A DNA stretch of 64,000 bases from JAWLCQ01 sp041687095 (GCA_041687095.1 JAWLCQ010000002.1:1-64000); one strand, 5' to 3'; positions 15,812-24,467 are shown, numbered from the stretch's first letter. The notes: a model not told the origin generated them from the sequence alone. Made by a program: numbers and translations.

Positions 15812-17128
15812 TCAATCGGTCTCCACCTGCTGCAGGCGCAGGCCGCGAACGCGCTGCCAGCGTAGGGCGGGGCGGGCGTCGGGGGCGAGCGTGCGCAGGC
15901 GGACGTTCGAGAGCGTGACGTCCTCGGCGTCGCGGAGGTAGATACCGTATGATGGCAGTTGCGCGAAGGCGTCGCAGGAGGGGTAGCAGTCGCGCTTCAG
16001 CGGGACGGGGGCGTCGGCCGCCGCGTCGTCCCCGCCGCCTTCGAATTCCAGGTCGCAATTCTCGATTCGCACGTGGCGGACGGGCGCCTCGGGCAGGCCC
16101 ATGACGTATCCGCCCGTGGGGCTCGCCCCCCGCGCCGTGATGCCGCTCAGGCGGAGGGTCCGGGCGTACTGCACGGGCTGGCGCACCCCCGTGCCGTGGA
16201 TCGGCGTGCCCCGGTCGCCCAGCTTGATGAAGAAGGGCACGCGCGTGCGGTCCATCTGCACGTTGTGGATGGAGAAGTTCTCCAGCATCCCGCCATCGAC
16301 GCACCCCAGGGCCAGCCCGCACGCCCCGCGCCAGTCCGCCCCCCCGGTGCCCGGGTCCGATTCGAGCACCGTGCTGGGGACCATCAGCATGTTCGAGATC
16401 GTGACGTTGCGGAACCCCCCGTTGGAGTCCGTGCCCGTCTTGAAGTGGTTGCAGTGCGTGCGGGTGATGCAGTTGGTGATGACCACGTTCTCGGTCGGGC
16501 GGTCGTTGCCGGACTTCAGGCACAGCGCGTCGTCGTGGGAGTCGATCCGGCAGTCGGAGACCGTCACGTCGCGGCAGCAGTCGATGTCGCACCCGTCGTT
16601 GTTGCACGACCCGTGGTTGTACACGTCCAGCCCGTGCAGCCGCAGCCGCGTGCACTTGAGGTAGTGCTGCATCCAGAACCCCGAGCAGCGGAGGCGGAGG
16701 CCCTCGACGGTGACGTCCTCGCACTCGGCGAACCAGAGGTTCCGCGGCATGGCCGCCCGGGTGCCCTTGCGGCGCTCCAGCGCGGGGCCCTGCCCGTCGA
16801 TGACCCCCGCCCCGCTGAGCCGGATGTCCCGGCAGCCGTGGGCCACCAGCAGCGCCCGCAGCCCTTCCTGATCCTCGGCGAAGCGGACGGGGGCGGGCGT
16901 GTAGAGGCGGTAGTCGTCCAGCCGCGTGCTGCCCAGCAGCACCGCCCCCGCCTCGAGGTGCAGGTGCAGGTGGTCCCGCAGCACCAGTCCCCCGGTGAGG
17001 TAGTGGCCCGGGGGGAATCGCAGCTCGCCGCCGCCGGCCTGTCCGAGGCGGTCGATGATCCGCTGGAGCGACTCCGTATTGAGGGTCCTGCCATCCGCCA
17101 TTACGCCGTGTTCGAGCACATTCATCAT
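15812..17128 (-). CDS. GH28-like (polygalacturonase-type) right-handed beta-helix hydrolase
   Basis: 438 residues, parallel beta-helix. GH28 hallmarks: NNDGCDIDCCRDVTVSDC (NTDGxD motif, about 185-202), SHDDALCLKSG (GDDxIxxKSG; one of the paired catalytic aspartates sits in DD) and HFKTGTDSNGGFRNVTISN in place of GHGxSIGS. Start of protein LEHGVMADGRTLNTESLQRIID is the usual pectate-lyase-like opening. No signal peptide is evident, so it may act in the cytoplasm on oligosaccharides. Its start overlaps the mnmG stop, an odd pairing. Start at 17128 is supported by GAAAGGA; the adjacent ATG at 17125 is an alternative. Confidence 0.8.
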   Translation of the reverse strand: MMNVLEHGVMADGRTLNTESLQRIIDRLGQAGGGELRFPPGHYLTGGLVLRDHLHLHLEAGAVLLGSTRLDDYRLYTPAPVRFAEDQEGLRALLVAHGCRDIRLSGAGVIDGQGPALERRKGTRAAMPRNLWFAECEDVTVEGLRLRCSGFWMQHYLKCTRLRLHGLDVYNHGSCNNDGCDIDCCRDVTVSDCRIDSHDDALCLKSGNDRPTENVVITNCITRTHCNHFKTGTDSNGGFRNVTISNMLMVPSTVLESDPGTGGADWRGACGLALGCVDGGMLENFSIHNVQMDRTRVPFFIKLGDRGTPIHGTGVRQPVQYARTLRLSGITARGASPTGGYVMGLPEAPVRHVRIENCDLEFEGGGDDAAADAPVPLKRDCYPSCDAFAQLPSYGIYLRDAEDVTLSNVRLRTLAPDARPALRWQRVRGLRLQQVETD

Positions 17129-19398
17129 GATCGATCCTTTCGGTCGGGTTCCCTTTCCACGCGGCCGGCCCGCCCCGCCAGGTGGACGGACAGGACGGTG
17201 ATGTCTGCCGGGGTAATGCCGCTGACGCGGAGGGCCTGGCCCAGGGAGTGGGGGCGGACCTGGGAGAGCTTCTCCCGGGCTTCCTTCCGCAGGTGCGAGA
17301 CGGCGGCGTAGTCCAGATCGTCGGGCAGCCGGTGCGACTCCAATTCCCCCAGGCGGCGAATGGCGGCCTCCTCCCGCTGGAGATAGCCCTCGTAGCGGAC
17401 GTCGATGGCGAAGGACTCCAGCGCGCTGGGGTGGCGGTTCCGCAGCATCCGCAGCTCGGTGAGCCCCGGGAGGGGGGGGGCTGGGTGACTCTGGGGGATC
17501 CCCGCCCCGACGTCGGAGGGCGTTGGGGCCTCGGGTGTGCCCGGGAGTTCGGGAGGGTTGGGGGCCTCGGGCGCGCGTTGCGATGGGGAGTGCGACTGGG
17601 GCTCGATGAGTCCCGCGAGCGTGACGCCTGGGCGGCGGAGTTGGTCGCGGAGGGCCTCGCCCTCGACCCGTACGGACCGCAGGAGGTGTTCGGCGCGGGC
17701 GCGGGCGGACTGGGCGGCGGCGAAGCAGTCCCATCGCTCGTCATCGACCAGGCCGACCTCGCGGCCAAGGGCGGTCAGGCGGCGGTCGGCGTTGTCGGAG
17801 CGGAGGAGCAGGCGATGCTCGGCGCGGGAGGTGAACATGCGGTAGGGTTCGGTGACGCCCTTGGTGACGAGGTCGTCGATCATGACGGCGATGTAGGCCT
17901 GATCGCGGCGGAGGACGAGGGCGTCCTGCCCGCGGAGGGCGCGGGCGGCGTTGAGGGCGGCGAGGAGGCCTTGAGCGGCGGCCTCCTCATAGCCGGTCGT
18001 CCCGTTGATCTGCCCCGCGAGGTACAGCCCGCGGACGGCGTGGGTCTCGAGGGTGGCCCGCAGTTGCGTGGGCGGGGCGAAGTCGTACTCGATGGCGTAG
18101 CCCCAGCGGAGGACCTCGCACCGCTCCAGGCCCGGAATCCCGCGGACGAGCGCCTCCTGCACGTCCAGCGGCAGCGACGTCGGGATCCCGTTGCAGTACA
18201 CCCAGTCGGTCGTGCGGCCCTCGGGTTCGAGGAAGACTTGGTGGGAGTCCTTGTCGGGGAAGCGGACGATCTTGGTCTCGAAGGACGGGCAGTACCGCGG
18301 GCCGGCGGAGGTGATCTGCCCGCTGAACATCGGGGCGCGGTGGAGGTTGGCCCGCACGGCGGCGTGGACGGCGGGCGTGGTGGCGGTCAGCCAGCAGGGC
18401 AACTGCTGCACGTCCAGCGCGTCGTGGAGGAAGCTGAAGGGCACGGGCGGGTCGTCGCCGTACTGCGGTTCGCAGCGGCCGTAGTCGATCGTGCTGCCCG
18501 CCACCCGCGGGCAGGTGCCGGTCTTGAGGCGCTCGAGGGTGAGCCCGCAGCGGCGGAGGGAGTCGCTGAGGTGCTCGGCGGGCGGTTCGGCGTAGCGGCC
18601 CCCGGTCCACGTCCGCTCGCCCTGGTGCATCAGGCCGTTGAGGAACGTCCCGGCGGTGACGATGACGGCGCGGCAGCGGAGGTCCTGCGTGCCGCGGAGG
18701 GTCTGGTACTCGCTGGGGCCCAGCGGCTGGGGAGGGGAATTGCGGATTGCGGATTGCGGATTGCGGATCTCCGCGTGCGGGGCCGAGGGCGAGTTCGCGG
18801 GGTGCGGAAAAGGGGACAGGCACCTGCGCGGCGGACAGCATGCCGCTGCGGAGCCAGTCCCCTTTTCCTCGTCGTGGGCCTTGGACTGCGACAAACCGCA
18901 ATCCTCAGTCCTCAAGCCGCCATCGGTCTCGCCCCGCGAGCCCTCGCCCTCGTCGGGCAGGGGGGCGGTGACCTCGCGGACGCGGACGCCGACGATGCGG
19001 CCCTCGGCGATGAGCAGTTCGGTGGCCTCGGCGGCGAGGATCGTGAGGTTGGGGCGGTGGGCGAGGGCGCGTTGGATCCAGGCGGCGTAGGCGTGGCGGT
19101 CGGACTGGCAGCGGGGGCCCCAGACGGCCGGTCCCTTGGAGCGGTTGAGCATGCGGTACTGGAGGCCGGTGGCGTCGGCGGCGAGGCCCATGAGCCCGCC
19201 CAGGGCGTCGATCTCGCGGACGATCTGCCCCTTGCCCACGCCCCCGATGGCGGGGTTGCAGGACATCTGCCCGATGGTGGGGGGCTGGAGCGAGAGCAGC
19301 GCGGTCCGCAACCCCAGGCGCTGGGCCGCGTGGGCGGCCTCGGCCCCGGCGTGCCCGCCGCCGATCACCACGATGTCGAAATCCAACTCGGCTCGCAT
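17125..19398 (-). CDS. mnmG: tRNA uridine-5-carboxymethylaminomethyl modification enzyme MnmG (GidA) with two inserts
   Basis: 757 residues against about 620-630 in relatives. FAD site VVIGGGHAGAEAAHAA at 10-25, MSCNPAIGGVGKGQIVREIDALGG at 45-68, and the C-terminal signature RYEGYLQREEAAIRRL with the tRNA/MnmE-binding tail at 668-745. With MnmE it modifies the wobble uridine of some tRNAs. The extra length is in two in-frame segments: 146-228, which contains repeat-derived words (EIRNPQSAIRN, GTGSAAACCPPRRCLSPFP), and about 600-647, a proline-rich stretch. Both sit between conserved blocks, so the enzyme is probably functional. It overlaps the following GH28 gene. Confidence 0.93.
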   Translation of the reverse strand: MRAELDFDIVVIGGGHAGAEAAHAAQRLGLRTALLSLQPPTIGQMSCNPAIGGVGKGQIVREIDALGGLMGLAADATGLQYRMLNRSKGPAVWGPRCQSDRHAYAAWIQRALAHRPNLTILAAEATELLIAEGRIVGVRVREVTAPLPDEGEGSRGETDGGLRTEDCGLSQSKAHDEEKGTGSAAACCPPRRCLSPFPHPANSPSAPHAEIRNPQSAIRNSPPQPLGPSEYQTLRGTQDLRCRAVIVTAGTFLNGLMHQGERTWTGGRYAEPPAEHLSDSLRRCGLTLERLKTGTCPRVAGSTIDYGRCEPQYGDDPPVPFSFLHDALDVQQLPCWLTATTPAVHAAVRANLHRAPMFSGQITSAGPRYCPSFETKIVRFPDKDSHQVFLEPEGRTTDWVYCNGIPTSLPLDVQEALVRGIPGLERCEVLRWGYAIEYDFAPPTQLRATLETHAVRGLYLAGQINGTTGYEEAAAQGLLAALNAARALRGQDALVLRRDQAYIAVMIDDLVTKGVTEPYRMFTSRAEHRLLLRSDNADRRLTALGREVGLVDDERWDCFAAAQSARARAEHLLRSVRVEGEALRDQLRRPGVTLAGLIEPQSHSPSQRAPEAPNPPELPGTPEAPTPSDVGAGIPQSHPAPPLPGLTELRMLRNRHPSALESFAIDVRYEGYLQREEAAIRRLGELESHRLPDDLDYAAVSHLRKEAREKLSQVRPHSLGQALRVSGITPADITVLSVHLAGRAGRVEREPDRKDRS
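18738..18868. repeat. Repeat elements inserted inside mnmG
   Basis: Two repeat families adjacent within the coding frame: a run of TTGCGGA units at about 18738-18769, and a hairpin element at 18806-18868 whose ends are GGAAAAGGGGAC and GTCCCCTTTTCC. The same hairpin ends recur in ahbDAB at 41014-41080, and the octamer run recurs in hemA at about 35291-35325. They encode most of residues 180-228 of MnmG and keep the frame open. Confidence 0.75.
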
Positions 19399-19616
19399 CC
19401 CGCCATCCTACCACGAACGGCCGGACGCAGGGCAAGTTCGCCGATCGCCGGATCAGGGCCATCGCAACGTCGCCGTTGCGGGCGCCACGGCTGCGCTGTT
19501 CCCAGCCGTGCTCGCATGAGCGCGCGGCGGAACGCAACGCTGGTTTGAAGTGGTTGCTCCCCCGCGCCAGGGGCCCTGGCGCTGCCGAACCCGGGTCACC
19601 GCTCGCCCGTCCCCGC

Positions 19617-20081
19617 CTACCCGTTGCCGACGAAGAGGGCGATCAGCAGGGCGTAGCCCAGCCACTTGAGGACGCCGACGACCGTTCCGATGACGGCGAC
19701 GATGATGGCGGCGCGGGTGAGGGGATACCCGCCGGGGTCCATCGTGCCTCGCCGCATGCGGTGCAGATCGAGGGTCCCGAGGATCCAGGCGGCGAGGGCG
19801 ACGGGGAAGAAGATGATCAGCCCGAAGAACGCCATCGCCAGCAGCAGCCCGCCCCGGTGCGGGCGAACAGGGGCGCGGGGCCGCTCCGCACGCTCGGGAG
19901 GGGCGGACTCGAGGGCGGAGCGGAGTTCCAGCACGGTCTTCGCCGGCCGCCAGCCCGACATGCCCGGGCCCCAGACCAGGCCCTCGGGCCCGATGCGGCC
20001 CTGCCGGAGCCACTCCTGCAGCGTTCGCAGCGGCACGGGGCCGTACTCGTGAGAGCCGATATAGCAGTACCATTCGGGCAT
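19617..20081 (-). CDS. GYF-domain membrane protein (DUF4190-like)
   Basis: 154 residues. The N-terminal GYF_2-type domain is MPEWYCYIGSHEYGPVPLRTLQEWLRQGRIGPEGLVWGPGMSGWRPA (1-47), which in other proteins binds proline-rich segments. A proline/arginine linker follows, then two membrane helices (LLLAMAFFGLIIFFPVALAAWILG and AAIIVAVIGTVVGVLKWLGYALLIALF) like those in DUF4190 proteins. Function unknown; such proteins are common in planctomycetes. The start is set by the domain. No operon partners; tRNA-His lies upstream on the same strand. Confidence 0.75.
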   Translation of the reverse strand: MPEWYCYIGSHEYGPVPLRTLQEWLRQGRIGPEGLVWGPGMSGWRPAKTVLELRSALESAPPERAERPRAPVRPHRGGLLLAMAFFGLIIFFPVALAAWILGTLDLHRMRRGTMDPGGYPLTRAAIIVAVIGTVVGVLKWLGYALLIALFVGNG

Positions 20082-20240
20082 CGCGTGTCTCCGCAAGTGC
20101 GGCGGATAGTCCAGAGGATTGTAGTGCACCCGGTGTGCGGGCGGCGGCGGGCACGGGCGCGGGCGGGGCGGGGGATGCGATCCCCCGGGCGGGGAGCTTG
20201 AAGGGCGCAAGAAAACGGCGGGCGATAACGCCCGCCGACG

Positions 20241-20315
20241 GGTGGATGATGGGATTTGAACCCACGACCCCCTGGACCACAACCAGGTGCTCTAACCAAC
20301 TGAGCTACACCCACC
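20241..20315 (-). tRNA. tRNA-His (GTG)
   Basis: Complete cloverleaf on the minus strand. It begins with the extra 5' G (position -1) facing discriminator C73, as expected for histidine tRNA, then GTGGGTG acceptor, D-arm AGCTCAGTTGGTTAGAGC, anticodon loop TTGTGGT with anticodon GTG, and T-loop TTCAAAT. CCA is not encoded. Confidence 0.96.
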
Positions 20316-20347
20316 GTGAAACCTGTCCCGCATCGGACAGACATATA

Positions 20348-20376
20348 ACCATACCGCTTGTGCTTCCGCGTGTCAA
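20348..20376 (-). promoter_or_regulatory. Promoter of tRNA-His
   Basis: Minus strand: TTGACA (20371-20376), 17-nt spacer, TATGGT (20348-20353), about 25 nt before the tRNA 5' end with a short GTCC...GGAC hairpin between. Confidence 0.6.
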
Positions 20377-20429
20377 CGCGTTCTTATATGTGTACAATCC
20401 GTCCGTCTTTTGCGAAAAAATCGCAGGAA

Positions 20430-20443
20430 TTGATCTGGATCAA
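20430..20443 (+). promoter_or_regulatory. FNR/DNR-type box (TTGAT-N4-ATCAA)
   Basis: Perfect palindrome TTGATCTGGATCAA, the consensus site of FNR/CRP-family regulators that sense O2 loss or NO. A -10-like GAGAAT at 20466-20471 would put the box near -41 of the start, the class II activator position. It precedes the ferredoxin, flavodiiron and hybrid-cluster genes, whose products fit such control. Confidence 0.75.
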
Positions 20444-20505
20444 GGTGCTGTGGGCCCGCATCGGCGAGAATGCCTCGTAGACGACACCGAACGAAAGGGC
20501 TCACG

Positions 20506-21342
20506 ATGCTCAGGACCACGCGAAAGATTGTGCGGATCGACGAGGACAAGTGCGATGGCTGCGGGCTGTGCGTCCCCAGTTGTGCCGAGGGCGCCATTCG
20601 GATCATCGACGGCAAGGCCCGCCTGCTCGCCGAGAACCTCTGCGATGGGCTGGGCAACTGCCTGGGCGAGTGCCCCCGCGACGCCATCACCATCGAGGAG
20701 CGGGCGGCCGATGCGTTCGACGAATCGGCGGTCGAGGAGCACCTGACGGCCGCTCCGAAGCCCACGGCCGCGAAAGCGCCCGCGGGCGGGTGCCCCGGGA
20801 CGATGCTCCGCAAGCTCCGCGAGGCGGTGGATGGTCCCGCGGCCCCCAGTGCTCCCGCGGGCCCCAGTGCTCCCGCGGCCCACGCGAGCAGCGCACAGGA
20901 TGGACGGGGGAATCCCACCGACGCAGTCGGTGGGCTTGGGAGAAGCGCTCCGCGATCGAAACTGGGGCACTGGCCTGTGCAGCTCAAGCTGCTGCCCGAA
21001 CGCGGGCCCCTCTGGGACAACGCCGACGTGCTCCTGGCGGCCGACTGCGTCGCCTTCGCCCTGCCGGATTTCCACGAGCGGCTGCTGGAGGGCAAGACGC
21101 TGGCCATCGCCTGCCCCAAGCTGGACGACGGGGACGCCTACGTGGACAAGCTCGCCCGCATCCTGGGCGCCAACGCCGTCCGCTCCGTCACCATCGCCCG
21201 CATGGAGGTGCCCTGCTGCGGCGGGCTGGTGCGGATCCTCCAGGACGCCATCGAGCAGGCGGGCGTGACCGTCCCGCTGACGATCGTCACCGTCACCGCC
21301 GACGGGCGGATCGCGGACGTCAACGGCGTGCGCGTCGGGTGA
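20506..21342 (+). CDS. 2x[4Fe-4S] ferredoxin-like protein of the hcp cluster
   Basis: 278 residues. The N-terminal ferredoxin domain has CDGCGLCVPSCAEGAIRI (about 16-33) and CDGLGNCLGECPRDAITI (about 46-63). A linker rich in Ala/Pro/Ser (about 85-160) is followed by a separate C-terminal domain with ACPKLDDGDAYVDKLA and MEVPCCGGLVRIL, whose cysteines are typical of this protein type next to hcp in anaerobes. Probably passes electrons to the hybrid cluster protein or flavodiiron protein. The linker contains an in-frame palindromic element (20914-20934). The start is set by GAAAGGG. Confidence 0.85.
   Translation: MLRTTRKIVRIDEDKCDGCGLCVPSCAEGAIRIIDGKARLLAENLCDGLGNCLGECPRDAITIEERAADAFDESAVEEHLTAAPKPTAAKAPAGGCPGTMLRKLREAVDGPAAPSAPAGPSAPAAHASSAQDGRGNPTDAVGGLGRSAPRSKLGHWPVQLKLLPERGPLWDNADVLLAADCVAFALPDFHERLLEGKTLAIACPKLDDGDAYVDKLARILGANAVRSVTIARMEVPCCGGLVRILQDAIEQAGVTVPLTIVTVTADGRIADVNGVRVG
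20914..20934. repeat. Palindromic element, family A, in ferredoxin gene
   Basis: Perfect inverted repeat CCCACCGAC-GCA-GTCGGTGGG read as PTDAVGG. The same palindrome is at 36962 and 38973, with divergent copies at 38249 and 42403. It falls in the variable linker, outside both domains. Confidence 0.85.
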
Positions 21343-21404
21343 ACGCCCCATAGGATTCCTCCGGACGTTTCGCTGCGAACCCTCCAGAGGAAAGGAACCT
21401 TCCG

Positions 21405-22604
21405 ATGATTACCGAGATCAAACCGAACGTGTACTGGGTAGGCGTGGTGGACTGGGCGTTGAGGCATTTCCACGGGCACGAGCTGACGACGCACCGCGGC
21501 TCGACGTACAACGCGTACCTCATCCGCGACGAGAAGACCGTACTGGTGGACACCGTCTGGGAGCCCTTCAGCGAGGAGCTGCTGGACAACATCCGCCAGG
21601 TCGTGGACCCCGCGAAGATCGACATCATCGTCGCCAACCACTCCGAGACCGACCACTCGGGGTCCCTGCCGGCCATCCTGCGCTGCTGCCCCAACGCCAC
21701 GGTCGTCGTGTCCAAGAACGGGGCGGACTCCATCCCCGGGCACTACCACCAGGACTGGAAGTTCCAGGTGGTGAAGACGGGCGACCGGATCAACATCGGC
21801 GCCAACGACCTGGTCTTCGTCGAGGCCCCGATGCTGCACTGGCCCGACAGCATGTTCACGTACCTCACCGGGCACAACCTCCTCATGCCCAACGACGCCT
21901 TCGGGCAGCACTACGCGACGGCGTTCCGGTTCAACGACGAGGTCAACCAGGCCGAGCTGATGGAGGAGGCGCTGAAGTACTACGCCAACATCCTCACGCC
22001 CTTCAGCGCCCGCGTGCTCAAGAAGATCGAGGAGGTGCTGGCCCTGGGGCTGCCGGTGGACATGATCGCCCCGTCGCACGGGATCATCTGGCGGAAGGAC
22101 CCGCTGCAGATCGTCGAAAAGTACCAGCAGTGGGCGAAGCAGGAGAGCGGGCCCTACGCGGTGATCCTCTTCGACACCATGTGGAACGCCACCCGCAAGC
22201 TCGCCGAGGCCATCGGCGAGGGCCTCAGCGACGAGGGCGTGGACCACAAGATCCTCCACATGTCCGTCACCGACCGCAACGACGCGCTGGTGGAGGTCTT
22301 CAAGGCCAAGACGGTCGTCGTCGGATCGCCCACGCTTAACAACGGCCTGCTGCCGACGATCCTGCCGATCCTCGTGGACCTCAAGGGCCTGAAGTTCCAG
22401 AACAAGCTGGGGGCGGCCTTCGCGTCGTACGGGTGGAGCGGGGAGGCCCTGAAGCTCATCGAGGACCACTTCGCCGACTGCAAGATCCCCCTCATCCGCG
22501 AGGGCATCCGCTGCAAGTGGCAGCCGGGCGAGGATGACCTCAAGACCGCCCGCCAGTACGGGCGCGAGATCGGCAGGGCGACGAAGGAAGCGGCGGCGAA
22601 ATGA
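21405..22604 (+). CDS. fprA: Flavodiiron protein (A-type flavoprotein, FprA/rubredoxin:oxygen oxidoreductase)
   Basis: 399 residues. A metallo-beta-lactamase-like diiron domain (1-250) carries ligands H79-S-E81-T-D83-H84 (NHSETDHSG), His147 region (PMLHWPDS), Asp in NDAFGQH and His in PSHGIIW. A flavodoxin domain (about 255-395, VILFDTMWNATRKLAEAIGEGL, VVVGSPTLNNGLLPTI) follows. Reduces NO to N2O or O2 to water in anaerobes, with electrons from rubredoxin or ferredoxin. It has no C-terminal rubredoxin domain, so an external donor is needed; the upstream ferredoxin is a candidate. GAGGAAAGGAA precedes the ATG. It lies 62 nt after the ferredoxin gene, probably the same transcript. Confidence 0.95.
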   Translation: MITEIKPNVYWVGVVDWALRHFHGHELTTHRGSTYNAYLIRDEKTVLVDTVWEPFSEELLDNIRQVVDPAKIDIIVANHSETDHSGSLPAILRCCPNATVVVSKNGADSIPGHYHQDWKFQVVKTGDRINIGANDLVFVEAPMLHWPDSMFTYLTGHNLLMPNDAFGQHYATAFRFNDEVNQAELMEEALKYYANILTPFSARVLKKIEEVLALGLPVDMIAPSHGIIWRKDPLQIVEKYQQWAKQESGPYAVILFDTMWNATRKLAEAIGEGLSDEGVDHKILHMSVTDRNDALVEVFKAKTVVVGSPTLNNGLLPTILPILVDLKGLKFQNKLGAAFASYGWSGEALKLIEDHFADCKIPLIREGIRCKWQPGEDDLKTARQYGREIGRATKEAAAK

Positions 22605-22616
22605 CCATCCGGCCGA

Positions 22617-22715
22617 GTGTTTCACCGCAGAGACCGTAAAGGACGCAGAGACAGATGGATCGCATCGTAGTCGCGCCCTTCCCCTTTGCGATCTTTGCGA
22701 CCTTTGCGGTGAGAG
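22617..22715. repeat. Imperfect inverted repeat, ACCGCAGAG family
   Basis: TTCACCGCAGAGACCGTAAA near 22620 faces CTTTGCGATCTTTGCGACCT near 22682. The fold is imperfect. It sits between the flavodiiron and hcp genes, which are probably still one transcript. Related copies at 5236, 5397 and 12550. Confidence 0.55.
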
Positions 22716-22817
22716 AGAATTCACGGCCGACGTTCGATCGCAGCGCAGAAGTCTGACCAACAACTGGACGCGGGTGGTATCCCGCATACATCGAAGGAAG
22801 TAACAGGAGACGACGGA

Positions 22818-24467
22818 ATGAACATGTTTTGCTATCAGTGCGAGCAGACGGCGAAGGGGACGGGGTGCACGGCCCATGGGGTGTGCGGGAAGGATCCCGA
22901 CACGGCGGCGTTGCAGGACCTCCTCATCCACGCCGTCAAGGGCGTCTCGCAGTACGCCCACCGGGCGCGCGGGCTGGGGGCGACGGACCGCGAGGTCGAC
23001 GTCTTCACGGTCAAGGCGCTCTTCGTGACGCTCACCAACGTCAACTTCGACGCCCCCGCCGTCGCCTCCTACGTCCGCACCGCCGCCCAGATCCGCGACC
23101 GCGCCCGCACACTCTACGAGGACGCCGCCCGCCGGGCGGGCCAGACCCCCGCGGTCCTGACGGGCCCGGCCGAGTTCGCCCCCGCGGGCGACTTCAGCGG
23201 CCTCATCGATCAGGGCGAGGCCGCCTCCATCACCCGCCGCCTCGACGCCGTCGGCGCCGACGTGACGGGCCTGCAGGAGCTGATCGTGTACGGGCTCAAG
23301 GGCGCCGCCGCCTACGCCGATCACGCCCAGATCCTGGGCGTCGAGGACGAGCAGGCGTACGGGGAGTTCCACCGCATCCTCGCCTGGCTCGCCGACGTGC
23401 CCACCGACGTGGGCGAACTGACCGCGACCGCCCTGGCGGTGGGGACGCTGAACCTGCGGATCATGGAGCTGCTGGATAAGGCCAACACCGACGCGTACGG
23501 CCATCCCGAGCCCACCAGCGCCCGCGTCACGCCCGTGGCGGGCAAGTGCATCGTGGTCTCGGGGCACGACCTCAAGGACCTCGAGGCCCTGCTGCAGCAG
23601 ACCGAGGGCAAGGGCATCCACGTCTACACGCACGGGGAGATGCTCCCCGCCCTGGCGTACCCGGGCCTGAAGAAGTACAAGCACCTCGTGGGCAACTACG
23701 GGGGGGCGTGGCAGGACCAGCGGCAGGAGTTCGACGCCTTCCCGGGCGCGGTCCTCATGACCACCAACTGCCTCCAGCAGCCCAAGGAGAGCTACAAGCA
23801 CCGCATCTTCACCGCCGGGCTCGTCGGGTGGCCCGACGTGACGCACATCGCCGATCGCGACTTCACCCCGGTGATCGAGGCGGCGCTGGCGGAGGAGGGG
23901 TTCGAGGCCGACGCCCCCGAGAAGCGGATCATGGTGGGCTTCGCCCGCAACGCCGTCCTGAGCGTCGCCCCGGCGGTGATCGACGCGGTGAAGGCGGGCC
24001 AGATCCGCCACTTCTTCCTGGTGGGCGGGTGCGACGGGGCGAAGCCCGGGCGGAACTACTACACCGACCTCGCCCAGCAGATCCCCGACGACTGCGTGAT
24101 CCTGACGTTGGCGTGCGGGAAGTTCCGGTTCAACAAGCTGGAGTTCGGGGACATCGGAGGGATCCCGCGGCTGCTGGACATCGGGCAGTGCAACGACTCG
24201 TACTCGGCGATCCAGATCGCGTTGGCCCTGGCGGGCGCGTTCGGGTGCGGGGTCAACGAGCTGCCGCTGACGATGATCCTGAGCTGGTACGAGCAGAAGG
24301 CGTGCGCGATCCTGCTGACGCTGCTGAGCCTGGGCGTGAAGAACATCAAGATCGGCCCGTCGCTGCCGGCGTTCGTGACGTCCCCCGTGCTGGGCGTCCT
24401 GGTGGAGCAGTTCGGCCTGGCCCCGATCAGCACGCCCCAGGAGGACCTGGCGGCGGCGCTGGGGTGA
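22818..24467 (+). CDS. hcp: Hybrid cluster protein / hydroxylamine reductase
   Basis: 549 residues. N-terminal cysteines C5-x2-C8-x8-C17-x5-C23 (MNMFCYQCEQTAKGTGCTAHGVCGK) bind the cubane cluster, the spacing of anaerobe-type Hcp. Further ligands of the hybrid 4Fe-2S-2O cluster lie in the C-terminal half: TNCLQQPKESY, GGCDGAKPGRNYYTD, LACGKFRFNK and QCNDSYSAIQIA. Proposed activities are reduction of hydroxylamine and of NO to N2O, and protein S-nitrosylation. AGGAGA before ATG is a strong ribosome site. The upstream FNR-type box, ferredoxin and flavodiiron protein all support a nitrosative-stress role. Confidence 0.97.
   Translation: MNMFCYQCEQTAKGTGCTAHGVCGKDPDTAALQDLLIHAVKGVSQYAHRARGLGATDREVDVFTVKALFVTLTNVNFDAPAVASYVRTAAQIRDRARTLYEDAARRAGQTPAVLTGPAEFAPAGDFSGLIDQGEAASITRRLDAVGADVTGLQELIVYGLKGAAAYADHAQILGVEDEQAYGEFHRILAWLADVPTDVGELTATALAVGTLNLRIMELLDKANTDAYGHPEPTSARVTPVAGKCIVVSGHDLKDLEALLQQTEGKGIHVYTHGEMLPALAYPGLKKYKHLVGNYGGAWQDQRQEFDAFPGAVLMTTNCLQQPKESYKHRIFTAGLVGWPDVTHIADRDFTPVIEAALAEEGFEADAPEKRIMVGFARNAVLSVAPAVIDAVKAGQIRHFFLVGGCDGAKPGRNYYTDLAQQIPDDCVILTLACGKFRFNKLEFGDIGGIPRLLDIGQCNDSYSAIQIALALAGAFGCGVNELPLTMILSWYEQKACAILLTLLSLGVKNIKIGPSLPAFVTSPVLGVLVEQFGLAPISTPQEDLAAALG

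Noticed and set aside
18738..18769. TTGCGGA tandem run as a CRISPR array
   Set aside because: Period 8-9 nt, no spacers, inside a coding frame, and no cas genes.
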